Assembly (NCBI GenBank): GCA_003254905.1
Contig: QANU01074319.1
Location: 146,382-210,381, forward strand
DNA: 64,000 nt
Direction: 5' to 3'
From: Nissolia schottii
Taxonomy: Eukaryota > Streptophyta > Magnoliopsida > Fabales > Fabaceae
Shown: positions 35,720 to 48,203 of the stretch, piece after piece
Layout of the letters: every line of letters starts with the position of its first letter
How positions within the stretch are numbered: position 1 is the first letter of the stretch
The notes under the pieces: generated by a model
Database searches by the model: none
Told to the model about the DNA's origin: nothing
What the model saw: the letters and a program-made list of their open reading frames with translations, nothing else
Program-made: the position numbers and the translations under genes

Positions 35720-36562
35720 TTAAGACTCATCGCACCCTTCTTCTAAATCCAATTGTTGGTGTTGGAAGAAGACACGTGCGAGCTTGGCATGTGCGTCGAG
35801 AATGAGCTTAGCTGGCACACCTGAAACTGCCTCCAACTTCCACAAGTTCTGAAACGTGGCGAGAGAACAGATCCCGCAGAACCGAAGCCCCAGCCAAAAC
35901 GACGTCGCAGCTGCAACCCTGAACGGCACGCCGTTCCATTTCGCCAAGCACAAGCTCATAGCCCGCGACGACAACGACGCCACGCGATCCCCGTCGTTTA
36001 ACCCCAACCCTAATTTCTCGCTCCATTTCACGAACATCATCACTTCCTCCGACGACGACGGCGACGATCCGTCATCACCGCCGTTCATCCGCCGCAGCTT
36101 CTTATTCGCCGGCGAAGATGTGCAGCCGTAGTCGTCGTCCGTCACGGAACTCGAACAGCAGCTCCTCGTTCTGACTCTCTTCCCCGGCGCGTGTGCGGAC
36201 TTGATTTCCTTCTCGGCGGCGCGTGGGTCGGAGCTTGAAACGCAGGCGGACGAAGAAGGAGAACGGAGGGAATCGGCGTCGTCCAAGGAGTGCTTCTGAT
36301 TCTCAACCGGCGAGCAGGAACGACAGGTAGGGGAATTGGCGCTGCCGGCACGGCAGCGAGGCGTGGTGCCGGAGATATGGATGCCGGCGAAGCGGTTGCA
36401 GGAGGAGCAGAGGAGGTTGCGGCGGTGGCGAGCGACGAGGAAATTGGCGCGGTGGACGGCGGCGTCGCATTTCCAGCAGAGGAAGGCGGAGTCGGAGGCG
36501 CAGTAGAGCGAAGCTGGCTGATCGCAGAGCTCGCAAACCTTCCCCTCCTCCATCTTCATCAC
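35720..36562 (-). CDS. BBX32: BBX32-like single B-box zinc-finger protein
   Basis: An uninterrupted 280-aa frame. Residues 10-46 form one B-box with every zinc ligand present: C10, C13, C21, D24, C29, C32, H37, H46 (CELCDQPASLYC..., CDAAVH). No CCT domain follows. The middle is Ser-rich and low-complexity with a basic patch (GKRVRTRS, NKKLRR) that could be a nuclear localisation signal. The C-terminal third (FVKWSEKLGLGL, AATSFWLGLRFCG, FQNLWKLEAVSGVPAKLIL, KLARVFFQ) matches the conserved tail of Arabidopsis BBX32 as I remember it. That protein is a light-signalling and flowering regulator that works by binding other B-box proteins rather than DNA. BBX30-32 are usually intronless, as here. 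ATGs at positions 1, 2 and 4 are all possible starts (36562, 36559, 36553). The gene is far more GC-rich than its surroundings. Confidence 0.9.
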   Translation of the reverse strand: MMKMEEGKVCELCDQPASLYCASDSAFLCWKCDAAVHRANFLVARHRRNLLCSSCNRFAGIHISGTTPRCRAGSANSPTCRSCSPVENQKHSLDDADSLRSPSSSACVSSSDPRAAEKEIKSAHAPGKRVRTRSCCSSSVTDDDYGCTSSPANKKLRRMNGGDDGSSPSSSEEVMMFVKWSEKLGLGLNDGDRVASLSSRAMSLCLAKWNGVPFRVAAATSFWLGLRFCGICSLATFQNLWKLEAVSGVPAKLILDAHAKLARVFFQHQQLDLEEGCDES

Positions 36563-36860
36563 TCTCCCTCCAATATGATTTGCTAAACCAACCAGCGCTC
36601 TAGCATAACCAATAGTCTAGAATTCAAGCTCTGAGCTGGTATCGTATAGTTGTACCTACCCTGTTCCAGTTAAATTCTTCTTCGCTGTAAAAGAATCCTT
36701 TTAAAATTATAAATTACAAAGTGAGAGGCGTTTGGGGTTCTCATATGCAAGAGCTGCTGCTAGTTAATGTGTGTATATATATATATATATAAGCTGATGA
36801 GCTCCTATTAACCACTCGATTTCAAAGCTCTGTAAACGTAACAGCACATTTTAAATAAAT
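36563..36860 (-). promoter_or_regulatory. Upstream region of the B-box gene with (TA)n tract
   Basis: A (TA)n run at about 36773-36793, roughly 220 bp upstream of the ATG, is the best TATA-like candidate. 36563-36650 is a plausible 5' UTR. Nothing more specific can be read here. Confidence 0.35.
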
Positions 36861-39800
36861 AAGCAACGGAGAAACTCTCTCTTGTGTCTATTTGCTTAAC
36901 CAATCGTTCATTTTTTTTTTATTGTTATTTTGTTTTGGTTTTTAAATAATATTTTGTGGCTCAAAATGTTGAGGTGTGCTGAACGCGGCGTGGAATTGCG
37001 ATGCAAATTTGAACGCCATGAAAACCACATCACACAACGACTACAACTTGCCTTATTCTATTCCTTCGTCTGTGGGATAACTTACATGCAAATATCTCTT
37101 AATTATTATTATTTTTTATCACAAAATACTCAATCATGACCATTTATTTTAACTTTATTATTATGTATGTGAATTTTTCCAACCAATGCCACCTGGGATC
37201 ACTATATACCAAAGGAAACAACCATTCCTTTTTTCTTTTCTTTTCTTTTTTAATTATGTGTAACGCATGATTGAATGGTGTAAAACTCAATTACACGTTG
37301 AGCATACAAATTATATACTCTTAGTTGGATTAAATTAAGAAGTATGGACATTTTATCACTTTCATGTCTATGTGTCTGATACGACACTGACATACCAAGA
37401 TATTTATTTGATATACATGTTGCACGTGTTTGAACTTTGAAAGTATCCAAAAAAAATTCATGATTAATTGTGTTCCAGTATGTTCAGCTATATCTGAGAG
37501 TTTTTTTTGAGTCGTGTCAGTAGTGTGTCCAAATAAAAAATATTTTAAATACTAAATAATTTATAAAAATATAGATTCTTAAAAAATTAACAATTATTAG
37601 TACATGGTATCTTAAATGTTTCATATATTTTAAAAGAAATTAAAAAAATATTAAAAATTAATAATTTAATATCAATCAATAAAAATATTAAGAATTTATC
37701 ATAAATATTTAATTTTATACTTATATATCTCCTATAAAATTTCAAAATTTACATGTGTGTAGTTGTGTCCTTGCAATGTTAGTGATTCTTAGGATTAAAT
37801 TTGTTTTCTATATATTTATGACAACACAAATTGATTGAAATTTATGATGATGTGATATGGTCGACTAATCCAATACTTTTTTTTTCCCTCTCGTATCTCA
37901 TTCTCACCATGCTATTTCTCTTTCTCGCGACCTTTTGTTCCCTTCCTTTCTAAACCTCGTCCCTCTAGAAACTTTTTTTTTTCTTTCAAAAACCATATTT
38001 CCTTTATAGTTGCGATTTTATTGACGCACCGATAGAGCAGCTTGGAATAGCTTCTAAAAAAATATTTATAATTTTTCTTTCCAAATTTGTGCATTACATC
38101 TATCTCTTGTTAATTCATAGGGGTCTCATGTATATATATGTACATTTTTTTTAAGTGTATAATACACATTTTTTTTTTATAAATTCTTATGTAATTTTGA
38201 ACTGCAAAATTGGATATTGTTTAAACCGTATAATAAATGATATTTTTAGCAGTGATAGACTCTCTGCCCAAAATGAAAATTGAAATAATCAAGAGTTAAT
38301 AACTCAAGTAATATATCTATTGGTCCTATATTAAGGAGATTGTATTTGAATCCTCAAAAAAAAAAAAAGAAAAAAAATACACAATCAATGATTTATATAT
38401 CAAAGATTAAAATAAAATAAAGAATCATATGATATTATAATTCATGTACTCAAGTATGTGAAACTACAAAATTTTAAACTATTTGAACGTACCTAAAATA
38501 ATTAGTTTAGTGAGTAAAAGGTATAAAAATTAAAATGTCATTGATTACTGTACACAGCAGAAATTGGGTCAAGGAATAATAGTACTGGTATTTCAGATTT
38601 GAAAGGAAGGAGACATATGATTGGTTTAGGTTGGAGGTGGGAAATATCTGGCTCTGCTAACTGCCAACGGCGGGGGGAATGAGCATTGCACATCAATCAC
38701 AGAACCAATCTCTACCAAGAGTTGAATCCGTCCAGGGTTCTTCTCCACGTGGCACCATTCAACTTTCTCGTCATCGTCGTTTCACTCACGTCACCCAATT
38801 CAATGAATCAAACAATTCTTTTTTTTCTTTTTTTTATAAAAATGATAAAGACCATGGCCAAAAAAATTTATATATTGATAAACTCTTTTAATAAAAATAT
38901 GATATACGAATTTGTTTAAATTTACATTTACATTCTATACAAGTAAATGTAAAAGTTTTACATATATACACATATGTATATTTAATTATGGCATCAACAA
39001 AAATTATTTGGTTTTATTCTTTTTTTTTCATAAACTTTTTTATTTTATTCTTATTACTTTAAAAATTCACATTTAATAATTTAATATGATTGTTATTATT
39101 ACTAATTGAAAAATTATAGTACTATTACTTTATTTATTATACTCACTCCTTTTAAATTTAACTATATATTTTTTATAATTTATGATTTTAAAATATCTGT
39201 TAAACTCACATTTTAATGTTGTAACATTTTTCTTTTCAATAATGCTCTTTATATTAATGAGTACATATAATTATAAAAATTATATTGTGCTATTAAATAT
39301 ATATATATATATATATATAAATAAAGTGTGTAGATAATTCGTCCATTAAAAAAATTGTTTACTAAAAACATTTATTTCGTTTTCTTTAGTTTTTGTGCTA
39401 ACCCTATATGGATGAAATTAAATTAAAATGGAATGAGTGATTTTATTTAGTTTAATACTAAAATTAGTGATAAAGTTCTAAGTGAAATGTTGGAGTTCAG
39501 TTTTTAACATTCTATTCTCAGTTCAATATCAGGTCAAAAGACAGTAACAATACTCGATAGTGATAAAAAATATTTATTTTTCCTAATTAATTTAATTAGA
39601 CAGAAAAATTGACAAATATTTTTGAAAGCTTTTGTATGTCTGCAATTGATAGTATTATTACTACACATTCATGAACAATTGTAGCTACCGAAGTTATATA
39701 TACTTTACAATCGCTATTAATAATTTTCTAGCAACTTTTTTCTTTTATATAAAAAAGCGCATTCCTACCTCCAAAAATGTCCCAAATATGTAGTAATCTT

Positions 39801-40768
39801 AGTATATGGCCCAAAGAGTACATCCCACTCATTTACGTTTTAACTATCCATTTTTACTGGTTAGAGTTTTAAAATATCTATTTATTTATAATATTTAAGT
39901 ATAATTATTTTTTTTATTCATACTTTTAATTATAATAAAATATTTATTAATATAGTAAATGTGAAGAAAATATTAATTATATTTAAAATAAAAATTTATC
40001 TTTATATATAAAATAATTTTACCAATTTATATTATTTTATATATTTATTAATGTACTGTTTTATTTACTTTAACATGTATAACGTTTGATTTTAAACCAC
40101 TATAAAATAAAATTGAACGGAGGGAGTTATAAAAGTGAATTGAAGGTTTCAAAACTTGAAATTCAGAAAAGGGGGGCGGGGGGGTACGTGTGGTTGCGTT
40201 AGAAAGCAGATAAAGAAGTGGCACCGCATACATCACAAGGACGTGGCAAGATCTGAAAGGACCGTAATAAATAATTGAGCTACGAGCAACCACAGAAATT
40301 TCTGAATGGGAGTAGTAGTAATTAGTACTACCACACACTAATAATAAAAGTAAAGTAAAAGAAGGGAAGATTTTGTTGAGTTTTGAATTTGAATGAATTG
40401 AAGCCATGCATGTGTCCCTCATGAATCCATCTGCGGCGGTTGCTGCACATGAATGATTATGAATCATAATGCATATTTCATGTGGACCCGGTTTGCTGCA
40501 GTGCACCGCGCCTAGGAAAACAAATTTACAGGATTCCGTCATGTACATTTTGTCTGTCAATTTTTTATTTTTTAAGTTGATTAAAAAATTAATGTACTTA
40601 ATAACACATAAAATAAACTAGAAAAAATAGTATAACATTAGGTTGAATATTCTTTGAACAATACGAAATACCTTTTTTTTAAAAGAATAATGAGATCTTA
40701 AAATGGAGGTTGAAAAGTTATTTTGCATCTTATAAAACATATTTTAATAAGTGCTTTATAATCATTAT
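36861..40768. other. Long AT-rich intergenic region
   Basis: No gene can be supported. Points of note: a (TA)n run at 39296-39320; a G-box-like core ccacgtggc at about 38749-38757 in a short GC-richer island (38630-38790); a G6-C-G7 run at 40171-40184; and MITE-like ends (ggagggag, near 40120-40128). A 170-aa minus-strand frame at 40048-40560 has no recognisable domain and is more likely chance. Confidence 0.5.
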
Positions 40769-41014
40769 ATATTCCTTCTATTTTAAAATAAGTGTTTACT
40801 TTTTCTTTTATGTCGATATTTAGAGAATGGTTAAAAAATGTGAAAATAAGAAAAAATTAATAATATTTTATTTAATTGTTCTTATTTATAGTAGATAGTT
40901 AAAATTATTATAGTGAATTAATATTAGAGAGAGTTTATTTAATACGAATATATTAAAAAATAATTAATAAAATTTAAATTTAATAAATAAAAACTATTTT
41001 AAAACAGACTAAAA
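40769..41014. mobile_element. Possible Stowaway-like MITE
   Basis: attccttctattttaaaata at the left is mirrored by attttagtctgttttaaaat read inward from the right end, and TA lies outside each end. The interior is AT-rich without coding capacity. Ends are approximate. Confidence 0.45.
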
Positions 41015-42649
41015 TAAAAAAAATAAACAAATATTTTAAAAAGAATACAATAATAAGTTTTCGTGAGCTTGGAGGATTAATTCTGTACTGTAGTATAAAT
41101 AAAGAGTAACGTGGTGTTACTATTACTAAGTTTTTGTTTAACGTGTGGCCTCATCTTTGGAGGCAGTGAATAGCAGCCACAAACCCGTATCATGTTTCTA
41201 GTTTTCTTCTCCCTTCCATTCACCTCACCTTGTTCATAAAATGAGCTATCATGATAGGGCAATTCTTAGGTGCACCAATTTCACTACAATAAAGAAGTGA
41301 TGTATCTTGTAGCTTGGCCTAATTTAAGCTGTTGAATTTCTTTCGGTAGATAACATTATTGTAGAACATTAATATAATTATTCGAACTCAGAACTCAAAA
41401 CGGTAACATAATCTGTCTTGAATTCTCGTTAAAATAAATAATCAAACTCAATTTAATATAAACATAATTTAGCGTGTGACGTCCTCCTATGTCATAATAA
41501 AATACCCTAGTGACTAAAATAAGAGAAATGGTTGATCTACCCTTGCAACCTTGCTACCATACTGTGAGTCAATAATTTTATATAGTTGACTCATGTGCAC
41601 TCATTCATTTATAGATATTATGTATAAATATTTTAAACTATTATGATCAAACATTCATAAGTGTGTGCGTAAACATTTTTAATTAACATGTACAAACTTT
41701 TATTATGATAACATTCATTGATACGTGCTCAAACATTTTTGGCACAAACATTTATTCAAAGACTAGACACAACCAAACTATACTCACCAACATTATTCTT
41801 GTTCTTGGACTGCACATTCTTTGACACGACAAACTCCTTAGCCTTAGCCCACAACTCAAACGTCTGAACCTTCGCAATTGAAGTCTTTGGTTACTCATCG
41901 ACAAACTTCACGACCTTGGGAACCATGTAGTGAGGCCAGTGTTTTAAATTACAAATGCGATTGCGGATGTGGTCGCGATTACGATTGCTATGATTGCGGG
42001 TATTGTAGATGTGGCGATTGTGTTATGACCGTTGCGGCGTGATTTTTCAAAAAATTTACATAAAATATGATAAAAATGTATATAATCATTGTAATGTATA
42101 TATGTTTATTTGACATATTATCTAAGTCTTTCTTAATATTTTAATAATTTATATTATCTAAATAAATAATATAAATTGAATTTATATTCAAAATAAAACT
42201 ATTACCTAGTTATATGATTCCACCATTAAGAAAGCACAATACAAGCTCAAATATATTTAACTACAATTTTAATCAAGTCATTAATTATCCAATAAATAAG
42301 TACCATACAAAAATATTTTTTAATTTCAAATAAAGTATAATAAAAGTGCAAATACATTTAAACTAAAATTATGATCAAATCACCAATTATCCAAAGAACA
42401 TCAATCATTCAGTGATTTTCTTGCAAAAGAAAACACAATAAAACACCATAATTAATATTTCAAAAAATTTAAGAGCATCATACATAGGATATTTTTTTTC
42501 GTTTAAAGTGCACAAATAATAAATCAAGTATGACTTGATTTTTTTTCCTAAAAAAACTAATACAAAATAATGAGATATTATTAAATTTTAATTAATATTA
42601 AGTTAATTATTTAGCTAAAGATAACGTAAGTAAACTTATATGACAATTT

Positions 42650-42960
42650 ACCACATGGTAGAATGACGCAGCAAACCATAACCTCTAGTTTCAACACCAC
42701 CACCATTACCACCATTGTCACCTGAAGGACTCAAACCACCACCATTTCCATTAGAACACGCATCATCATCATCGTCACCTACCATCTCTTCTTCTTCAGA
42801 ATCAATTATTGGCAACCACTCGGAATTTTGTAATCCATCTAATAGTGGCCTTTCTCTTTCTTCAATTCAAGGAGACAGTGGATCATCTTCTTGAAATATG
42901 TAGTCAAGACTAATTGGATTGAAACTTTCTTCTATTTCTTTTCTTGACTTCTCCTTTTCT
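42650..42960 (-). pseudogene. hAT transposase C-terminal fragment
   Basis: The minus strand reads NPISLDYIFQEDDPLSPWIE, then QNSEWLPIIDSEEEEM and an acidic, glycine- and asparagine-rich tail (DDDDDACSNGNGGG). This is like the region downstream of the dimerisation domain of plant hAT transposases. The remainder of the transposase is missing. Identification rests on tail composition and on location inside a hAT-type element. Confidence 0.5.
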
Positions 42961-43079
42961 CATGTCTCATTTTCAACTTCATGTTATAAAATAGGAAGAA
43001 ATGCTTTTGCAACTTTTTATATTTGAGTATGTTTCTTGTCTTCCTTAAGGTTTTCAGTATCCTCTCGATATTAACTTTA

Positions 43080-43620
43080 AGGATATAATGTTACAATTGA
43101 AAGCTCAACATTCTCTGTAGGTTAATATGATTAACAAACCTATTGTTGATATGTTCTATTCCAGCTTTGCCTATGCACTTAGGTTAATTCTTTGGTTAAG
43201 CTAAATAGAACTAACTATGAGGACTGGGTGGAAGGTTAAACTATTCTTGGCGATTTCATGTGCTGACACTACTCTCACTGAGGATGAGCCTGTTGTGTCT
43301 ACTACTGATTCTTCTGCTAAAAAGAATGTGAAATATGAAAAATGGGCTCATTCCAACAAGATATGCTTGATGACCATGAAGCATAGCATGGAGAAGACCA
43401 TCAAGTACAATATTCCTGAAGCCACCAATGCTAAGAAATTTCTAGTGGACGTAGAGAATAAGTTCAAGAAGTTTGATAAGACTGAAAAATCAAGCTATCT
43501 TAGTTTGCTAACTAAGACTAAGTATGATGGCGTTGGTGGTGTCCGTGAACACGTAATGAAGCTCACTAATTGGTAACACAAACTCAAGTCCATGAAGGTC
43601 ATTTTAGGGGAGGATCTCTC
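43080..43620 (+). mobile_element. Ty1/copia gag fragment nested in the hAT element
   Basis: A plus-strand frame (43217-43576 at its core) reads as the N-terminal half of a copia-type gag polyprotein (YEKWAHSNKICLMTMKHSM, AKKFLVDVENKFKKFDKTEK). No LTR, protease or other domain adjoins it. It is a broken fragment with no target duplication that I could find, so how it got into the hAT element is unclear. Confidence 0.65.
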
Positions 43621-45164
43621 TCTTTCTTGTTGGATACTTGGATCCTGGAAAAAAAAAACCCTTTATGTTGTTCTTTTTTTCATTTTTTTCTATACCCACT
43701 CTCCCCATCGAAAAAAAATCAAAATAAAGAGCAAGAGAGTGAGGTTGTGCTTGTGTATGGGACTTACCCGAGTTGCAAAACACCAAATCTAGCTAGACAG
43801 GACTCAAAAGCAGGACACAGGAGATGGAACAACTGAAAGAGCGCTTTGCTCTCTCTTGACGATGGGATAAGGAAAACAACAAAGAATGCATATGGATAGG
43901 GTTAGGGTAAATGAGCTGTGGTAATTGATTGACCTGTGTGGCTATGTATTGTTGTTGTTGATTTGCTATGTATTGCATTATTGCTCGGAATTCTGAAAGA
44001 TTCTTTACTTTTGGTTGGAAAATGATTAAAAATTTCAAACTTTTATGAGAGAATATTTTTTTTTTAACATATATGAGAGATTGTTGTACCCTACTGCTCC
44101 TGTTGTTTTTTTTCTTTTTTTATTTATTAAAAACTATTTATTATAACGGAACAAAGACATTGCGGCCGCATCACTTTTCTATTGTGACGCATTTCTATCA
44201 TTTCAGATCACTCCGCAAATGTGGTGTAATGCGGTTACGGTGCCGGCGGTATCCGCAATATTGCGGCCGCATCATGTGATGCAGTCCGCATTTTAAAATA
44301 GAGTGAGGCATGTTCTCCATGCAGTGAGCAATAATCTCATCCTTACTTAAATCACAATTTGTGGAGCCCTTGTTCTTCAATGCCACAAATGCACAAGGTC
44401 TTTCGCCCTACCTCGGGTGCGACATTGTCATCACCGCAACCTCCAACATCTTTGGATGCCTATAAAGTATAGATTCCACTTCCACACTGCTTATGTTCTC
44501 CCCACCAGATATAATCATTTCTTTAGACCTATCCTTAAATTGTATGTAGCCATCTTTGTGCACAACAACTACTTCCCCAGTGTGGAACCAACCATTTTTG
44601 AAGGCCTTTAAGGTTGATTTAGTGTCCTTAAAGTACCCTTTCATTTTCCCACTCCCTCTTAAAATAATCTACCCCATTGTCTTCCCATCTCTAGGGACAC
44701 TCTCCATTGTATCCATGTCTGTTACATCAAAATCTTCAAGAATCAATGAGCCAACTATCTAAAATGTTTGTGCACAACATTTCAAAATATTTGTGTACAA
44801 TAGTTAAAAATGTTTGTGCACAATAGTTAAAAATGTTTGTGCACAACAATAGAGTGGATGCACGCGATGTAAGAGTAGAAGGTGAATCTTACGTGGGTAA
44901 CAGTATTTTGGATGTACATGTAGTACGACTCCTAAAATAAAATTCTAATAACTATTAATAGTCCCACGACAAAGTTAAGGCTATATGATAGGATAAGAGA
45001 CTGTGACTGATACTGAATTAGACGATCTTTGTCTAAATCTTCAACGTGATCTACAAAGCCAAAAAGGCGGACATGAGTTGTCATCTCTGAGTGCCAAAAC
45101 ATAAACATAAATACACAAATCACACACACACATACTCTGGTACTATATTAAAAAATGAGTAACT

Positions 45165-45500
45165 TAACTCAATTCCTGCTTGGAAGCAATGAGGTAAATT
45201 TCTTCTTATGAGGAGTTCCATATTTATGATGTGGTTCTGGGAATCACACAGCTACTTTGCCAATATTGGATTATTCATTTGATTCATGTTCTTAGAAAAG
45301 TTAATGTTTGTGCAGATTGGTTAACTAGGCAGAGCTCCATGATTCGAGTGTCTACTCGTCCACCCTGATCGATGGCTAGTAATTCTCTCAAATTTATAGA
45401 ATAAATATGAAGATTTGGACCTTGCGGCAATAATGCTAGTGTAGTGTAGTGCCTTTGATTGATTTTTGTGTTGCGAAACTGTGTAATATTCAAGGTTGTT
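45165..45500 (+). mobile_element. LINE RNase H remnant, copy A
   Basis: A short stretch resembles the RNase H tail of plant L1 LINEs (on the plus strand, KVNVCADWLTRQ near 45300-45335, after a GSNEV/FLL-like segment). The same remnant is in copy B at 56385-56680, so it predates the segmental duplication. Too short and decayed for finer placement. Confidence 0.5.
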
Positions 45501-47537
45501 AAGATCTCGATTTAAATCTTAAAATCTTTCGTGTCAAACATCATGGAAAAATAGATAAATGGGACAGAAAATATAGGAGAAAGATAGATAACAGAGAAAT
45601 AACAATTATATTATCTGAGTTATGTTTACAATAGAGGGTGAACCTATTTATGGGCTAAAAACCCAACGGCCAAAAGACAAATTACAATCAATCAAATATT
45701 TAAAAGATTATAATTAAATCAAATCAATCAAACCAAATCATTTACAATCATTAGCATAAATTATTCTTAACATTACGATTTTGAAGAGGTCAGTCAATCC
45801 CACTACTTTTAGTTTGATTGAACGATCTTACAATTTAAATTGTCTTACGATTTCATGTTTTACGTTTTTATTTTGCTATTTCAGTCTTATGTAAAATCTC
45901 AATTTTAATAACGTTGGTCATATTGTCCGACAACATGATTTATTTGTTTTGACAACGATATTCTAGAAACTTAAGAGCGGATCTACCAACACAGATCTAG
46001 AAGCCATAAGAAAACAATAACGCCTACCAAAAATATAGTCATTAAATTATAGCACACAACCAAATTTCTATAATTGCCTTTAGTATCACCAATAAATGGT
46101 AATAGTATGGAACAATGGTAGCAGGAAATATGAGTATAGGGACTAATTTCATGTTCACGGTGATAGATATGCATGCTAGCTTACTAATGAGAATGAAGAT
46201 GAGAGTTGGGGTATCTGAATCACAGTTATTACCCGCTAATAAATAAAATTATTAAAAAAATTCAATTATATAAAGATATAAAATCAAAAAGTTCTCATTG
46301 ACACATTTCTAGTTAAATTAAAATCATATGGGCAAACCAAATACCGCTGACCACGCAAATCATGGGATTGCAAAACAAATAGTGAAAGAGTTTCTCAAAT
46401 ACCGCCACATTTACTCCAACAGTGAAAACTAAAGAACTAGAATTGGCAAGTGCCTAATCTATGCTGCTATATTGTGCTACATAATTTTTCCATCGAGAGT
46501 TACCTAAATTCAATTGATAGTTGGGAATCATTTTTTTGTGTGCGAATTATGGCATTTAGTTTTAATTAACTATTTATATCTTTTACACATGTACAAAGTT
46601 ATCTAAATATAAAAATGTAAAAATAAACAAAAACATTAAGCAGTAGCATACATATAGGAAAAAGGTACAATATTATCTTGCAGATGACATAAATTCGGGA
46701 CTAATTTCTAAACCTACAATTCATAAATGAATTATGTTATTTTAATGCAGCAACAAAGAGAGAAGTCTTAGATAACAGCAAAACATGTCACAGATTGCTA
46801 TTGCCCGAAGTGTAGTATTGCGTTTACCTGCTCCACTAAATGATTAATTCAAGATTCTAAGAAAATGGAGATCGGTTTCAAATTTAAGCTGGCACATGTT
46901 AGAGCCCCTTGACATGTTAGATATCGATGAATTTAATTATAAAAATTATTAAAAATAGATAAATTAAATAGTATGAGATGTATTTAAGAAACCACTTAAA
47001 TAATTTCTTAAAAATATGGTACGAACTGGTGATATCAATTCTCACTGTCTTCAAAGCAAGTCCGCTTTGTAAAATATATGCAATATGTGCATGCTCATCC
47101 GCAAGATCTTCGCATCGTCCAAATTCAAAAGTTGTTAATTCTGACGTAACACATTTAGGATTTAGGAACAATGATTGGTCGTGTCCAGCAGCTAGATTTA
47201 ACTGTTTCCAATAATCTTGTCTACAACCAGTAAAATGGCTACTTAAAAGATGCAAAGTAAATTATACACTATAGGTTGAAATTGAGAAGTGAGCATACCT
47301 TGTAAATTTTGAAAACTTGAAGCATAGTGCAATTATGCAGCAATTCTATGACGAATCTCCAGTTGACATCATATTTGACTGAAAGCTCTAGGTGAAGTAA
47401 ACCACAAAATTCTGGGAATTCTGGAAGGGGACATTATTTGAAAGAATAACAAGATTAGAAACTACAAATGGCTATAATTATAAATTCATCCCAAAAAAAA
47501 AGGATTACATCCATTCTTGAATAAATGTCCACTTTCC

Positions 47538-48203
47538 TGTTGAAAATGTGGTTCGCACAGTATATTTGCTGGTTTAGTCAACAAAGGGGTTGAAATATTT
47601 ACCTAAAACACCACCGAGAAATTAAATGTTGTAGGTGGATGTTGGAATTGCATTTAATGCAATTCGGTGGATGACCTCTATAAATAGAAGAAAATTCTCC
47701 GTCTAAAGCATCCGACTGAAGCATTCAACATTAGTAAGAAGCAATAGAGCTTCTTGTCTTGTAGTGATAGATAAAAATAGAGAGAGTGAGAAATTTTAAG
47801 AGTGTAGTGTGAGAACATACAATTGAAGTTTTAGTATTTTTTAATTCTTTATAATACTACACATTATAATAGAAGAGAGTTCAATGGGATACAATATATT
47901 TGTGTGTGAATGCAGTTAAGATATATTGTAAGCATCTTTAAAATATACTGGATATTTTTTGGAGTTTGTCCCGTGGTTTTTTCCATCATTATTTCTGGGA
48001 TTTTTCCATGTTAAATTCAGTGTGCAGTTTCTTGTTAAATTGTGTTGGTGTGAATAGTGACAGTGGTTCCCACTGTGAAATGCTATTGACGTGCTTTATT
48101 TTATTCTAATACTCTTTCCATAAATTGAACATGCTTTCGCTTACATCCATAAAGTGTTAATTACACACTTGGAATGTACTCAACTCTAATCTCACGCCTA
48201 ACA
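47538..48203 (+). repeat. 5' LTR of the copia element
   Basis: Starts tgttgaaaatgtgg and ends cgcctaaca. A TATA box (tctataaataga) is at about 47679-47690. Confidence 0.9.

Larger units (their letters stand above)
41938..44302. mobile_element. 2.4-kb hAT element inside the acyl-activating-enzyme fragment
   Basis: Flanked by gtgaggcc (41930-41937) and gtgaggca (44303-44310), a 7-of-8 target duplication. Removing the element and one repeat joins MPH to YMVP of the host coding sequence, which confirms the boundaries. Ends are agtgttttaaattacaaatg and, inverted, tctattttaaaatgcgg, followed inside by GC-rich 'gcgattgcggatgtgg' and 'atgcggccgcaatattgcgg'. The interior carries a minus-strand hAT transposase C-terminal piece (42650-42960) and a copia gag piece. 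Confidence 0.82.
41790..44765 (-). pseudogene. Acyl-activating enzyme (AMP-binding/CoA-ligase) C-terminal fragment, split by a hAT element
   Basis: Reading down the minus strand from 44765: SLILEDFDVTD, TMESVPRDGKTMG, GSGKMKGYFKD, FKNGWFHTGEVVVVHKDGYI, FKDRSKEMIISGGENISSVE, VESILYRHPKMLEVAV and CAFVALKNKG, then MENMPH. These are the A8-A10 motifs of plant acyl-activating enzymes; the Asp of the usual HTGD motif is Glu here. The frame resumes beyond the hAT element at 41929 as YMVPKVVKFVDE and KVQTFELWAKAKEF, the C-terminal motif, with the catalytic Lys region altered (IAKVQ for TGKIQ). In-frame stops after TMG, SHPR and VDE show it is dead. The N-terminal two thirds are absent. Confidence 0.8.
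41523..44931. mobile_element. 3.4-kb insertion with 9-bp TSD carrying an acyl-activating-enzyme fragment (Pack-MULE candidate)
   Basis: The exact 9-mer ctaaaataa flanks the block (41514-41522 and 44932-44940). Copy B has one version of the site (near 55487, gaaataaaata) and none of the block. Both ends carry short subterminal repeats of 'gtgcacaaacattttt' type in opposite orientation (41640-41760 and 44765-44850), and the outermost three bases are gag...ctc. The cargo is a minus-strand acyl-activating-enzyme gene piece. A 9-bp target duplication, weak terminal repeats and host-gene cargo fit a Pack-MULE, though the terminal repeats are poorly matched. Confidence 0.6.

Noticed and set aside
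36142-36586. Overlapping Arg/Pro/Ala-rich frames across the B-box gene
   Set aside because: They are shadow frames of a GC-rich exon; only the minus-strand 280-aa frame has a complete B-box.
40048-40560. 170-aa minus-strand frame
   Set aside because: No domain, poor composition, and it runs across the G-run and a MITE-like end; kept only as a note in the intergenic entry.
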